Source of the DNA: JACKDW01 sp964621785
Lineage (GTDB): Bacteria > Myxococcota_A > Polyangia > Nannocystales > Nannocystaceae
Assembly: GCA_964621785.1 (NCBI GenBank)
Contig: CAZUPD010000031.1
Location: forward strand, 1 to 64,000
Direction of reading: 5' to 3'
DNA length: 64,000 nucleotides
Below are positions 11,148-20,053 of this stretch, piece by piece. Every line of letters starts with the position of its first letter. Position 1 is the first letter of the stretch. The notes beneath the pieces were generated by a model. The model saw only the letters and a list, made by a program, of their open reading frames with translations, searched no databases and was not told where the DNA came from. Both the position numbers and the translations under genes were made by a program.

Positions 11148-12692
11148 ATGGCAGGCCAACAACCGAACAACAACGCCTCCGACAAACCGTCGGCCGCCAT
11201 GCGGCTCCTCTTGTGGCTCACCGCCCCCTCACTGCTCAAGGGCATCGCGCTCGGGACCGTGCTCGCGGTGGTGGCATTCATGACGGTACAAATAGATGCT
11301 CTGTGGTACGTCGCCAGCGGCTTGATGCTGTTGGTGGTCTCGCTCCTCGTCGGAGCGATCATCGGCCACTATCTCTACGAGCATCATCGTCGCAAATTAC
11401 AAAGCCAAGCTGGACAATCACTCCACCAAGCCGGCGAAGCATTTCAGGAATTCGGCGGGACGTTCCTGCAGTGGATGAGTCGCCGCGACGAAGCACTGAT
11501 CCCCCAAATTCAGTCCAAAATCGGAACCATGGGGCCGCTCGCCAAACGGGCGAGCCAACTCGGGATCGCATTTGTCTTTCGCGTCATGGCCTTTAGTACA
11601 CTTCTGGCGGTGCTCGGCGGAGTCGTCAGCTTTGCCGTGTTCTTGGCCTCGTATATGCAAGTCGAACGCATGGGCGAGCAAAATACGCTCCTCGAGGCCC
11701 AGACCGAGCTCCTCCACCAGCAGTCCGATGTATTGCGTGAACAAAATGCCATGATCAAGGCCCAACTGCGCGACTCAGAACGCTCGGGTCAGGTTCGGAT
11801 TGCACTCAACATCGCCAATCAGCGCCAGGCCATGGTTCGCTCCCTGATCTCTGCACTCGCGTCAGAGGTCGATCAAGTTCGACGGACACCCGACATCATT
11901 CGCCCCGATGCACCGAATCACCCACGGCGTCATCGCAATTCAGTACGCCTGTCTGATGGAACATACGCACGAATCCTGTCGACATTTACGCATCTTGCCC
12001 CGTACCGCGGACTCGATCCGGAATCACAAGACCTCGATGCAACAGCCTCGAGTCCCGAGCAAGCCGAGCTCCTACGGTTTTTGTTGGCGATGCAAATTGA
12101 TCTACACGACCTAGAGCTCGGAGTCGCCGACCTGCGTCACGCATCGCTACGCTACCAAGAGTTCAATATTAGCAATCCGGATCTCAGCGAATCCAACCTC
12201 TCGCTCGCCGATTTTTCCTCGGCCCAGTTTGGCAAGACCCGCCTCGCCGGGGCCAACCTCCAGGGCACAAACGTGACGCTTGCCAGCATGCAGGGAATCG
12301 ACCTCCACGACGCCGACCTGCGGGGTGCCATTGTCACCCGCACCGATCTTCAGCGGGCGAACCTCCTCGGGGCCCTGCTGCAGGATGCCGACCTACGCCA
12401 AGCCGAGCTCTCCCGAGCCAATCTGAGTGAGGCGGACCTGAGCGGAGCGGACCTCGCGCTCGCGGACTTCCGACAGACCAATATCACCGCGGGACAGGTA
12501 CAAAAAGCCAGGAACTGGTGGCTCGCCCGCTACGACGACGAACTCAGCGGCGAGCTGGGCATGACTCCTGACCTCCAAGCGACGGTACTCAAGGCCTCCA
12601 ATGAGGCCTCGCGGCTCAATATCGACGAACCAAATTTCGCGGAATATTTTGAAGCATTGGCCAAGCGCGTACCCGACCCGGGAACCCCCTAA
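11148..12692 (+). CDS. Membrane-anchored pentapeptide-repeat protein
   Basis: The 514-residue protein has two membrane helices near residues 30-47 and 53-75, a third near 140-165, then a coiled coil (about 166-205, heptads in EQNTLLEAQTELL and DVLREQNAMIKAQL). After a less defined region come about 20 pentapeptide repeats of the A-(D/N)-L-x-x type (about 330-460, for example GANLQGTNVTLA and ANLSEADLSGADL). Such repeats fold as a right-handed quadrilateral helix and mostly mediate protein contacts. The frame is open upstream to 11010, but the first 46 codons look non-coding in composition and the ATG at 11148 precedes a natural N-terminus. DNA-gyrase mimicry is known for some family members but is not indicated here. 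Confidence 0.8.
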   Translation: MAGQQPNNNASDKPSAAMRLLLWLTAPSLLKGIALGTVLAVVAFMTVQIDALWYVASGLMLLVVSLLVGAIIGHYLYEHHRRKLQSQAGQSLHQAGEAFQEFGGTFLQWMSRRDEALIPQIQSKIGTMGPLAKRASQLGIAFVFRVMAFSTLLAVLGGVVSFAVFLASYMQVERMGEQNTLLEAQTELLHQQSDVLREQNAMIKAQLRDSERSGQVRIALNIANQRQAMVRSLISALASEVDQVRRTPDIIRPDAPNHPRRHRNSVRLSDGTYARILSTFTHLAPYRGLDPESQDLDATASSPEQAELLRFLLAMQIDLHDLELGVADLRHASLRYQEFNISNPDLSESNLSLADFSSAQFGKTRLAGANLQGTNVTLASMQGIDLHDADLRGAIVTRTDLQRANLLGALLQDADLRQAELSRANLSEADLSGADLALADFRQTNITAGQVQKARNWWLARYDDELSGELGMTPDLQATVLKASNEASRLNIDEPNFAEYFEALAKRVPDPGTP

Positions 12693-12698
12693 GATAAT

Positions 12699-12757
12699 TG
12701 TAGACACACCAACATCGACGGTAGAGCGCTCGGTTTGCACATTCAAATGTGTCTACA
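12699..12757. repeat. Inverted repeat between convergent genes
   Basis: TGTAGACACA at 12699-12708 and its exact reverse complement TGTGTCTACA at 12748-12757 flank 39 bases in the gap between the pentapeptide-repeat gene and the convergent PAP2 gene. No T run follows either arm, so a standard terminator is unlikely. Each arm is one base away from the dispersed TGYANNTRCA palindrome. Confidence 0.5.
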
Positions 12758-12788
12758 TGTTTAACTCAGACCCCTGACCGTGTCCGGG

Positions 12789-13871
12789 CTAAAATTGTCC
12801 TTGAACGGCGAGGCCCCGTACCCCGATCGCGGAGGGGACGACATCGACGTTGGACCAGCGCTTCCATGCACGCGGCCGCAGGTGTGCGAGGGGAATGACA
12901 GCGCCGATCGTCGTACCGATGAGTGCACCCGCCGTGACATCGCTCGGATAGTGCTTGCCGGCGACAACCCGCAGGGCCGCTGTCGTCGAGGCCAAGCCGA
13001 CACTTGCAATCCAGGTGACAGCCATCGCTGCCTTGGCCTGGGGCGTCCCCCGTTTGGCGAGCTTCATTGTCAGGAGTGTCGAGCCAGCGACCGCCGCAGC
13101 AAACGACATCGACGCATGACCCGACGGAAAACTCTTTGCACTGTCAACTTCTGCCTGTTCCTCTACCAACTCGTCGCGGAGCGAAGGGTCGACCTCGTCG
13201 GGATCCAAATACGTAAACGGACGATGACGATCGACCGCAAATTTGAGCGTCTCGGTCACCAGCAGATTGACCGCCAGTGCCTCGGCATAGATCAGAAGAT
13301 CCGTGGCGTAGCGCCGGCCAAAATTTCGCCGGTACAGCCCGGCTTCGACACCGTGGTAGATCACCGGGAGGGCCACGCCACCAAACATCAGCACATCGGA
13401 GACCTTGGCCGCTGTCGGTCGAAAGTGTCCGAGGGCTGCCGCATCGGCGCCACCGATAGCCGGCTGCCCAGCTGGAATGTCGACAGGAAGCTGTGGCGTC
13501 ACCCATGTCTCGAGAATTGCAAACGTCCCAAAACCGCCCACCGTAATCGCCGAATCGAGCAGCCAGCGAACGCGCGCGGGATGGGGAGGTTCGGGGTCAT
13601 GAACGAATGTCCCATGAGACATATCAGGCTCTGAATGGGCTCCCGCATCTGCCGCTGTCGTGTTCCGTGTTCCACCTACATGGCCGTCTATATTTTCCGC
13701 AGACTCGATTGTCGGCCCCGCGGTCGGTTGCGGTGCTGGTTCCGCCACAGCCTCAACCGGCGCGGGTTGCTCCTGTACCGTCGGAGCAGGATCGGGTTGC
13801 TGAGAAAAAACGAGGCACACAACAGCGGCAACAAAGGGCGGCATCGCCGATACCATACAAAAGGCGCGCAT
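12789..13871 (-). CDS. PAP2-superfamily phosphatase, exported or membrane-bound
   Basis: The three signature blocks of the type 2 phosphatidic acid phosphatase family are present: KFAVDRHRPF (KX6RP), SFPSGHASMSF (PSGH) and RVVAGKHYPSD (RX5HX3D); the His residues of the last two are the catalytic pair. Family members dephosphorylate lipid phosphates such as phosphatidate or undecaprenyl pyrophosphate at the membrane. The N-terminus shows a hydrophobic signal-like stretch (MPPFVAAVVCLVF) followed by a Pro/Ala/Glu-rich linker, so the catalytic domain should lie outside the inner membrane. The open frame extends to 13988 with a TTG; I place the start at the ATG that opens the signal peptide (13871), but no clear ribosome site decides it. 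It is divergent from the CHAT cluster. Confidence 0.8.
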   Translation of the reverse strand: MRAFCMVSAMPPFVAAVVCLVFSQQPDPAPTVQEQPAPVEAVAEPAPQPTAGPTIESAENIDGHVGGTRNTTAADAGAHSEPDMSHGTFVHDPEPPHPARVRWLLDSAITVGGFGTFAILETWVTPQLPVDIPAGQPAIGGADAAALGHFRPTAAKVSDVLMFGGVALPVIYHGVEAGLYRRNFGRRYATDLLIYAEALAVNLLVTETLKFAVDRHRPFTYLDPDEVDPSLRDELVEEQAEVDSAKSFPSGHASMSFAAAVAGSTLLTMKLAKRGTPQAKAAMAVTWIASVGLASTTAALRVVAGKHYPSDVTAGALIGTTIGAVIPLAHLRPRAWKRWSNVDVVPSAIGVRGLAVQGQF

Positions 13872-14046
13872 GCCCGCACAAGCGCTGAGATAGGGGTGGC
13901 CGTGAACGGCCATCCGTGTTGGATTTCGTGCATGCACAACATCTCGAAACTGACCCGCGCGAAGTTGTCGATGCATGTAGGGCAACAACCCGACGGTACA
14001 GTGATCCGTTTTTTTCGCCCGGTCACTCCTCCAACGTAGCTTCGCC

Positions 14047-14068
14047 CATTCGACCTATCTCATTCGAC
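14047..14068 (+). promoter_or_regulatory. Tandem direct repeat upstream of the CHAT cluster
   Basis: CATTCGAC occurs twice (14047-14054 and 14061-14068), 14 bases apart, about 60 bases before the start codon of the large CHAT gene. Tandem half-sites near this spacing are typical of activator binding. It is the only ordered element I see in the promoter region between the PAP2 and CHAT genes. Confidence 0.3.
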
Positions 14069-14125
14069 ATGTAAAAATCATGGTGGTGCTGCCGACCGGC
14101 CGGTGGCACCGCGTGTGGTATTGCG

Positions 14126-17100
14126 ATGACCGATCGAACTGAACAACCGAACCATCCTGACAACCTCGACATCGACAGCGAAGAACTTTCTGATCAGTTC
14201 TTCGCGTTTCACAGCGAAGCGGATGATCTCGAAATCGACGAGCCATGGTCGGAAGCCGACCTCGATGGAGATCCGCATACCGAGGAACCCCTCGAGCCGG
14301 TTGCCTTCGACACCGACGATCAGCCACTCGACTTTCGCAGTCGCGAACGTTGGATTCAAAGTTGCCTGCGCCGACTGACCAATCCCAAACTCGCGGTCGA
14401 CGGGGTGCCGGGTCGGGGGACTCGTCGAGCACTACGCAAGTTCCAAAAGAATTACCGCAAGCAGTACCCCGACGGCATCCGGTTGGCGATCGACGGGGTG
14501 ATTGGACCAGATTCGATCAAGGCCCTCGAGCAGTGCACCGAAAGTCGCGCCCCAGAAATTACAGAAAAGCAGTATCAGGCATCTCTCAGCGCGGGAACAC
14601 CTGGGGCAACTGCCGCACCAGAAAACTCGCCCGAGCCCGAAGCGTCGCCCCCCCCGACCGCCCCCGATTCCATTGCATCTACAAGCGATGAGTTAACGGT
14701 CTCGACCAAAACTGTCAATGGCAAAAAGAAATACTATGTCAGCGGTCATGGAGAGGACGTCTCGTTTCGCTATAAAACCCGCGAGCGACTCGGTTCAAAC
14801 AGCAAACCGATAACCGACAACTACAACGTCAGCCTGTATCGGGGTGGGAAAAAAGACCTGCTCGACGATGCGGAGCTCATGAAAATTGGTTATACAAATT
14901 CTGAGATCAAAATTCTCAAGGCCAATGCCTTGAAGGAATCCGGGGGCAATTTTGGGGCGGTCAATACATGGGACAACCAGATTGTCTCCTGGGGTATGGC
15001 CCAATTCGCAGGGCACGCGGGGTCACTTGCGGGATTGCTGCGTTCGGTCAAAGAAGACTTCCCCGCCGCATTCGCCAAACACTTTACCTCGGTTGGGATC
15101 GACATCGACACCGGCCCCTACCCCTACTACGACCGCAAATCGGGGAAGCGAGTGACCAAAAATGGTGTCCATGTTGTCATTGCAGCAAATGGTCGCACCT
15201 ATACCGGCGACGACGGTTGGTCGTACTTGCGTAAGCAACCAAAACTCGTCGGCGCCTTGATGATCGCCGGGAATGATCCCCGCATCGCGCTCGCTCAATG
15301 CTCCTACTGGAAGCGAGTATTTCTGGACCGCGCCGTCAATACCGTGGTCGGTACGCGGCGGCGCTACAGCGTTGTGCGTGTGATTGGCAAGGGACGCGCG
15401 CGTCGGGAACAGGTCCTCCTCGCGCCCACGCGCTCCCGCGACGAATGGGTTTCGTGGGCAGCAAGGCCGCAAAACCACGTCGGAGGAAAGAACCTGGAGA
15501 CCCTGTTCTCCAACCATCCACGGGCAAGAATGACGATCGATGATCCGGGGACGACGGGCGCAAAACTCCGGGTCACAGTCGAAAAAACGGGAGGAGCTCC
15601 GATCCGCGAGTTCGTCACCTCCGAGTATGGTCTCGGTTTGATCGCTCGGCTCTACAACTGGATGCCCGCATATGTCCGCAAGTGGAGTTCGGATTTCTTC
15701 GCTGTCCTAGAAACCAAGTACCCAGGACGCGATATCCGTGAAACCGATACATGGGACTGCCAAGAGAGTTTGGAATCCGAGTTTCGCGAGCTTGTCAAAG
15801 ACCGGCGCCGAGAGGTCAAAAAAGGTAGCTACGATACCTATGGCCTCGATCTCAACCAAGCGCGTGGCAGCTTCTACATCGGCACACCGCAGGCTCAAGA
15901 ACATGCTCCTGCATCTTTTGTCAGCTTCAGCGATGTATACGAGGTCGACGGAGAGGAGGACGACGACGACGATACGATCATCCTCGACGACGAGCTCGTG
16001 ACTCCGGGCGGCGGAACGTCCGACACAGTCGACGACGAACGTCCCCCACCACCTCCGATGATCGACCCCGCAACCCTTGCACCCGATGTCGACGTCACGG
16101 ATCAAAGTCCCAAGAAAAAACGCAAGAAGACACGTAATTGGAGCAAGATCACCGGAATTACCCTGCACCAAACGGGCATTCACGGATTTGGAGCACGCGC
16201 GTGGAAAAAGGTGACTGCCCATCTCGGCGTTCATAGCGATGGTCGTGTCTTTCACATCCATCCGCTCAACGCACACCTCTGGGCGTCCAACGGTTTTAAC
16301 CGGGATACCGTCGCCATCGAAGTCGCGGGCAATTTCTTGCGCGACGAAAACAAACCTAATTCCTATTGGAAACAAGGTGGAGGGCCCAGCCAGCTCGACG
16401 AGAAAATGATCGACGGTCTGCGCCGAGCGATTCGCTTTATCATGGCCGAGGTCGCGGCCCACGGGGGTCAGATCACGCATATCCATGCCCATCGGCAAAC
16501 GAAAAAGGCGAAGGCGGCATGCCCTGGAGCCCAGATTTGGCAACATGCAGGTGTATGGGCACAGACCCAGCTCGGACTTTCTGACGGCGGCCCGGGATAT
16601 ACCCGCGGCGATGGCCAGCCGATTCCGGACTATTGGGATCCGCGACTGCGCGACGGTCCGGTCTCGTTTTTCGAAGAAGAGGAATTCTTCGATGATGATG
16701 CGTATACATCCGAAATCGACATCGAACACCCCGATGAGGACGAACTCACGCTTTGGAACAATGATGATACAACGATATCCGGCGGTACGATCCAGCTCAA
16801 CCGGGTTCCCGGCGGCACCAAAGTTGTCGCGGCCGAACACGAGGACGACGGCCCCACCTCCCGCGGCGACCTCGACTTCTCGGGCCCGCTCGACCTCGAC
16901 GACACAGAGCCTCGATATGGTCTGAGTGACATTTTTGAACAGGCGTTGGCCGAAGGTGGACTGACCTTTGTCGACCAGATCGTCATTGAGCCCGACGAGG
17001 ATGCCCCGCGTAGCCGTGGCGACTTCGACGAGGACGAAGCCCTCGACTTCGAGATCACCATCGAGGAGGACGAAGCGTCCATCGTCCTGCTCGAGCAAGA

Positions 17101-20047
17101 TGGGATGTATCGCTGGATCCTCCCGGATACAGGCGAAGAAGACGGACCGACCCACCGGGCTGCCGATGCCCCTCGCAATCACTTTCGCATTCCCATCAAC
17201 GACCTCGCCCTAGCCAGCGAAGACGAGGCGGAGGAAGGTACCGGACAGACCCGCGGTTTCATCACCGACAAACTCACCAGCGGCGTTCGTGCGCTCGTCT
17301 ACAAGTATGTGCTGTCCCGCGCGGCCGATCTGGCCGTCGACGTCATCCTCGGGCGGATGGATGGAAAGGTCCGGGAGGGTCCCGTCATCATTCCGTCGAC
17401 CGAGATGGACGATTGGATCGATGCCGACGATCTCAAGTCGCTCAAGCTTCCGAGCGACCGTCCAGCCCGGGTCTTATTGCTGATACATGGAACATTTAGC
17501 TCGACCCGCAGCAGCTTTGGTGCCCTCGCGACGGCGGACACAAGCGTGCTGACGACCGCGCTCAACGAGTACGACGCCGTGTTCGGTGTCGATCATCGCA
17601 CCCTGAGCCGCTGGCCTGCCGAAAATGCCAAGGCAATCGCCGACTACCTCGAGGGCGATCGCTGGGCCCATCCCCCGCAGATCGACGTCATCTCGTTTAG
17701 CCGCGGCGGACTCGTTGCACGCACACTGATCGAACGCGAACTGCCCTCACGCGGGTGGAAGGGACAAATTGTACGTGCACTGTTTGTCGCCACCACCAAC
17801 GCCGGCACCGAGCTGGCGCGACCGGAAAACTGGCACGCCTTCGCCGACCTCCTGACGTCGCTGTCAAACATCACCGCGAGTGCGCTGTCGCTGATCCCCG
17901 GTGCGGGGACTGTCGCCGGTGTGGTCGGGCGGGAGCTCCTGTCCGGTATCGCCGGTTTTATTACCGAACTCGCCAACATCGGCCTGACAAACGGCAAGAT
18001 ACCTGGCCTTGCGGCCATGGACCCTAGCAGCGAAGTCGTCACCAAACTCAACCAAACACCGTTGCCAGCTCCGGTGACGGCCGAATACTACGGTATGAAC
18101 TCGCGCTTTGAGCCTGGCTTCGCTGCCGGCGATTCGCTGCCCGCGGGTCTCAAGGCCTACCTCGCGTCGCGTGCCGTCACCAAGCTCTACCGCGGCAAGG
18201 CCTCGGACCTAGTCGTCCACAACCAGTCGACGCAGACGCTTCACCCAGAGCTCAAGTTCACCAAATTCCACCACTTCGAGTCCAACGCACTCATTTTCCA
18301 CACCAACTTTTTTACGCAAAAGGAAGTTCGGGAATTGTTGCGGAGCTGGCTCGACCTCCCCGAAATGATCGAAGAGCTTAGCGCCGATGATGTCGTCGAA
18401 ATCGACGACTTCCTGCCGGACTCCGAAGACGAGTGGGACGAGATGGATATCCCGCTGGACTTTTCCAGCGAGCCCGACGACATCCCGCTCATTTTCGGCG
18501 ATCCCGACGACGACGGTGACGACGACGGCGACATTACCCTGCATATGCAATCAAGTGCCCCACGCGAAGTGGCGCAACACGGCATCTTTACGGTCCATGT
18601 CACCCTGTCCCGAGAGGAAATTGCCAACGCAATTGCCGGAGAGGAAGGGGTCGATGCAACCGGAATTGTCGACACCGAAAACCCACTCGAAGTCGAACTC
18701 ATCGCACGCAGGGGTGTCAGTCTCGCCGGCTATGAACGCATCCAGGTTGGTGTCCCGCCCAAAACTGGCAACATCGGTGTGTTTTTTCGCGTGCGGGCGG
18801 ACGACCTCGGCGATGCCCAGATGTGGGTGCTTGTACATCAAGATGGCCGGTGCGCCCTGCGGTCGGTCCTCGGCGTGCGGGTAGTCGCCCGACTTGCACT
18901 GCCAACCACCCAAGTGGTGATGGCCGATGACCTCCCCGCATTTGACCCGAGTTTGGCCCCGGCAGACCCCAGTCTCGAGGTCATCGAAATGCGCTCGTCC
19001 GAAGGGCTGCGCTTCCGCTATCAGTTGACCTCCGTCCGTCTCGGCCTCAATCACAGGTTTGAATCACCACGGATCACGGCCGACGCCGAGACCTACTTCG
19101 GTGATCTGTACAACCGCATCGAAAAAGAATGGAAAACCGCCAACCAAAACCCACGCATGTTCCAACGCCTGCTGCGGGCACTTGGAACTCAACTCGGCGA
19201 GCAACTCCTGCCACGGGAAATGCGGATCAAACTCTGGGACCTGCGCGACAAACTACATGGCCTTCAGATCCTGTCGGATGAAACCTACATCCCGTGGGAG
19301 ATCCTCCACCTCAAACACCCAGATCAACCACTTCCTCGCGGCGAGAGCCACTTCCTCGGCCAACTCGGATTGGTTCGATCGATGTGGGAGACGACCCCTG
19401 CATCACGGATTATCGTCCGGCCGGGCCGTGCTTTGACACTCGTGCCGACCTATCCCAATCGCCGTCTCGCCTTGCCCGAAGCACAGGCCGAGCGCGAATG
19501 GTTTGAGTCGAAGTTCTCCGCCGGTCAGCTACCACCCAACTCTGAGGATGTACTGGACGCGTTTGAACAACCCGGAGACTTTGACCTCCTCCATATTGCG
19601 TGTCACGGAGACCTCGCCGACCGCGATGCGTGGCTCATCCTCGAGGGCACCACGCGCAAGGGCAAGTGGTACCCCGACAAGCTCTCCGCCTCGCTCGTGG
19701 CCGCAACAGCGGATCTAGGCAAGGGAACAGAAGGCCGTCCGTTCGTCTTTCTCAACGCCTGCAAGGTCGCCCGGCAAGAGAAACTGCTCTCGAGTGCAGT
19801 TGGCTGGGCGCCGACCCTACTCGGCGCGGGTGCGGGTGCGGTCGTCGCCCCGATGTGGAAAGTCGGCGATTCCGCGGCACAGAAGTTCTCTGAGGGCTTT
19901 TACAGCGCATTGCTCAAAGGCGCGAGCTTTGCCCGCGCGGCCATGGCGGCTCGGGAATTTGCACGTGCACAGGGTGACCCGACCTGGCTCGCCTACGCCG
20001 TCTACGCCCATCCCCGTTGCACACTCAAACTCGAAAACGGTACCTAG
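14126..20047 (+). CDS. Multidomain peptidoglycan hydrolase, alpha/beta hydrolase and CHAT peptidase
   Basis: The 1973-residue protein carries five recognisable modules. Residues 71-140: peptidoglycan-binding type 1 domain (two VDGVPGRGTR/IDGVIGPDS-like blocks). About 240-400: lysozyme or transglycosylase-like domain with KESGG (candidate catalytic Glu271) and WGMAQF. About 672-815: N-acetylmuramoyl-L-alanine amidase of the Amidase_2/T7 lysozyme type, candidate zinc ligands His681, His789 and Cys799 in AHR...ACPG. About 1113-1300: alpha/beta hydrolase with LLIHGTF and nucleophile Ser1192 in SFSRGG. About 1640-1970: CHAT peptidase with His1827 (HIACHG) and Cys1879 (FLNACK). Acidic linkers join the modules. 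No signal peptide is visible, so it is either cytoplasmic or exported by a dedicated route. It heads a tight operon; the next start is 6 bases after its stop. A self-lysis, immunity or antagonism role is inference. Confidence 0.85.
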   Translation: MTDRTEQPNHPDNLDIDSEELSDQFFAFHSEADDLEIDEPWSEADLDGDPHTEEPLEPVAFDTDDQPLDFRSRERWIQSCLRRLTNPKLAVDGVPGRGTRRALRKFQKNYRKQYPDGIRLAIDGVIGPDSIKALEQCTESRAPEITEKQYQASLSAGTPGATAAPENSPEPEASPPPTAPDSIASTSDELTVSTKTVNGKKKYYVSGHGEDVSFRYKTRERLGSNSKPITDNYNVSLYRGGKKDLLDDAELMKIGYTNSEIKILKANALKESGGNFGAVNTWDNQIVSWGMAQFAGHAGSLAGLLRSVKEDFPAAFAKHFTSVGIDIDTGPYPYYDRKSGKRVTKNGVHVVIAANGRTYTGDDGWSYLRKQPKLVGALMIAGNDPRIALAQCSYWKRVFLDRAVNTVVGTRRRYSVVRVIGKGRARREQVLLAPTRSRDEWVSWAARPQNHVGGKNLETLFSNHPRARMTIDDPGTTGAKLRVTVEKTGGAPIREFVTSEYGLGLIARLYNWMPAYVRKWSSDFFAVLETKYPGRDIRETDTWDCQESLESEFRELVKDRRREVKKGSYDTYGLDLNQARGSFYIGTPQAQEHAPASFVSFSDVYEVDGEEDDDDDTIILDDELVTPGGGTSDTVDDERPPPPPMIDPATLAPDVDVTDQSPKKKRKKTRNWSKITGITLHQTGIHGFGARAWKKVTAHLGVHSDGRVFHIHPLNAHLWASNGFNRDTVAIEVAGNFLRDENKPNSYWKQGGGPSQLDEKMIDGLRRAIRFIMAEVAAHGGQITHIHAHRQTKKAKAACPGAQIWQHAGVWAQTQLGLSDGGPGYTRGDGQPIPDYWDPRLRDGPVSFFEEEEFFDDDAYTSEIDIEHPDEDELTLWNNDDTTISGGTIQLNRVPGGTKVVAAEHEDDGPTSRGDLDFSGPLDLDDTEPRYGLSDIFEQALAEGGLTFVDQIVIEPDEDAPRSRGDFDEDEALDFEITIEEDEASIVLLEQDGMYRWILPDTGEEDGPTHRAADAPRNHFRIPINDLALASEDEAEEGTGQTRGFITDKLTSGVRALVYKYVLSRAADLAVDVILGRMDGKVREGPVIIPSTEMDDWIDADDLKSLKLPSDRPARVLLLIHGTFSSTRSSFGALATADTSVLTTALNEYDAVFGVDHRTLSRWPAENAKAIADYLEGDRWAHPPQIDVISFSRGGLVARTLIERELPSRGWKGQIVRALFVATTNAGTELARPENWHAFADLLTSLSNITASALSLIPGAGTVAGVVGRELLSGIAGFITELANIGLTNGKIPGLAAMDPSSEVVTKLNQTPLPAPVTAEYYGMNSRFEPGFAAGDSLPAGLKAYLASRAVTKLYRGKASDLVVHNQSTQTLHPELKFTKFHHFESNALIFHTNFFTQKEVRELLRSWLDLPEMIEELSADDVVEIDDFLPDSEDEWDEMDIPLDFSSEPDDIPLIFGDPDDDGDDDGDITLHMQSSAPREVAQHGIFTVHVTLSREEIANAIAGEEGVDATGIVDTENPLEVELIARRGVSLAGYERIQVGVPPKTGNIGVFFRVRADDLGDAQMWVLVHQDGRCALRSVLGVRVVARLALPTTQVVMADDLPAFDPSLAPADPSLEVIEMRSSEGLRFRYQLTSVRLGLNHRFESPRITADAETYFGDLYNRIEKEWKTANQNPRMFQRLLRALGTQLGEQLLPREMRIKLWDLRDKLHGLQILSDETYIPWEILHLKHPDQPLPRGESHFLGQLGLVRSMWETTPASRIIVRPGRALTLVPTYPNRRLALPEAQAEREWFESKFSAGQLPPNSEDVLDAFEQPGDFDLLHIACHGDLADRDAWLILEGTTRKGKWYPDKLSASLVAATADLGKGTEGRPFVFLNACKVARQEKLLSSAVGWAPTLLGAGAGAVVAPMWKVGDSAAQKFSEGFYSALLKGASFARAAMAAREFARAQGDPTWLAYAVYAHPRCTLKLENGT

Positions 20048-20053
20048 CCCCCC

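Noticed and set aside
15707..17182. 491-codon minus-strand frame opposite the large CHAT gene
   Set aside because: It lies against the amidase domain with intact zinc ligands on the plus strand and has no motif or ribosome site of its own.
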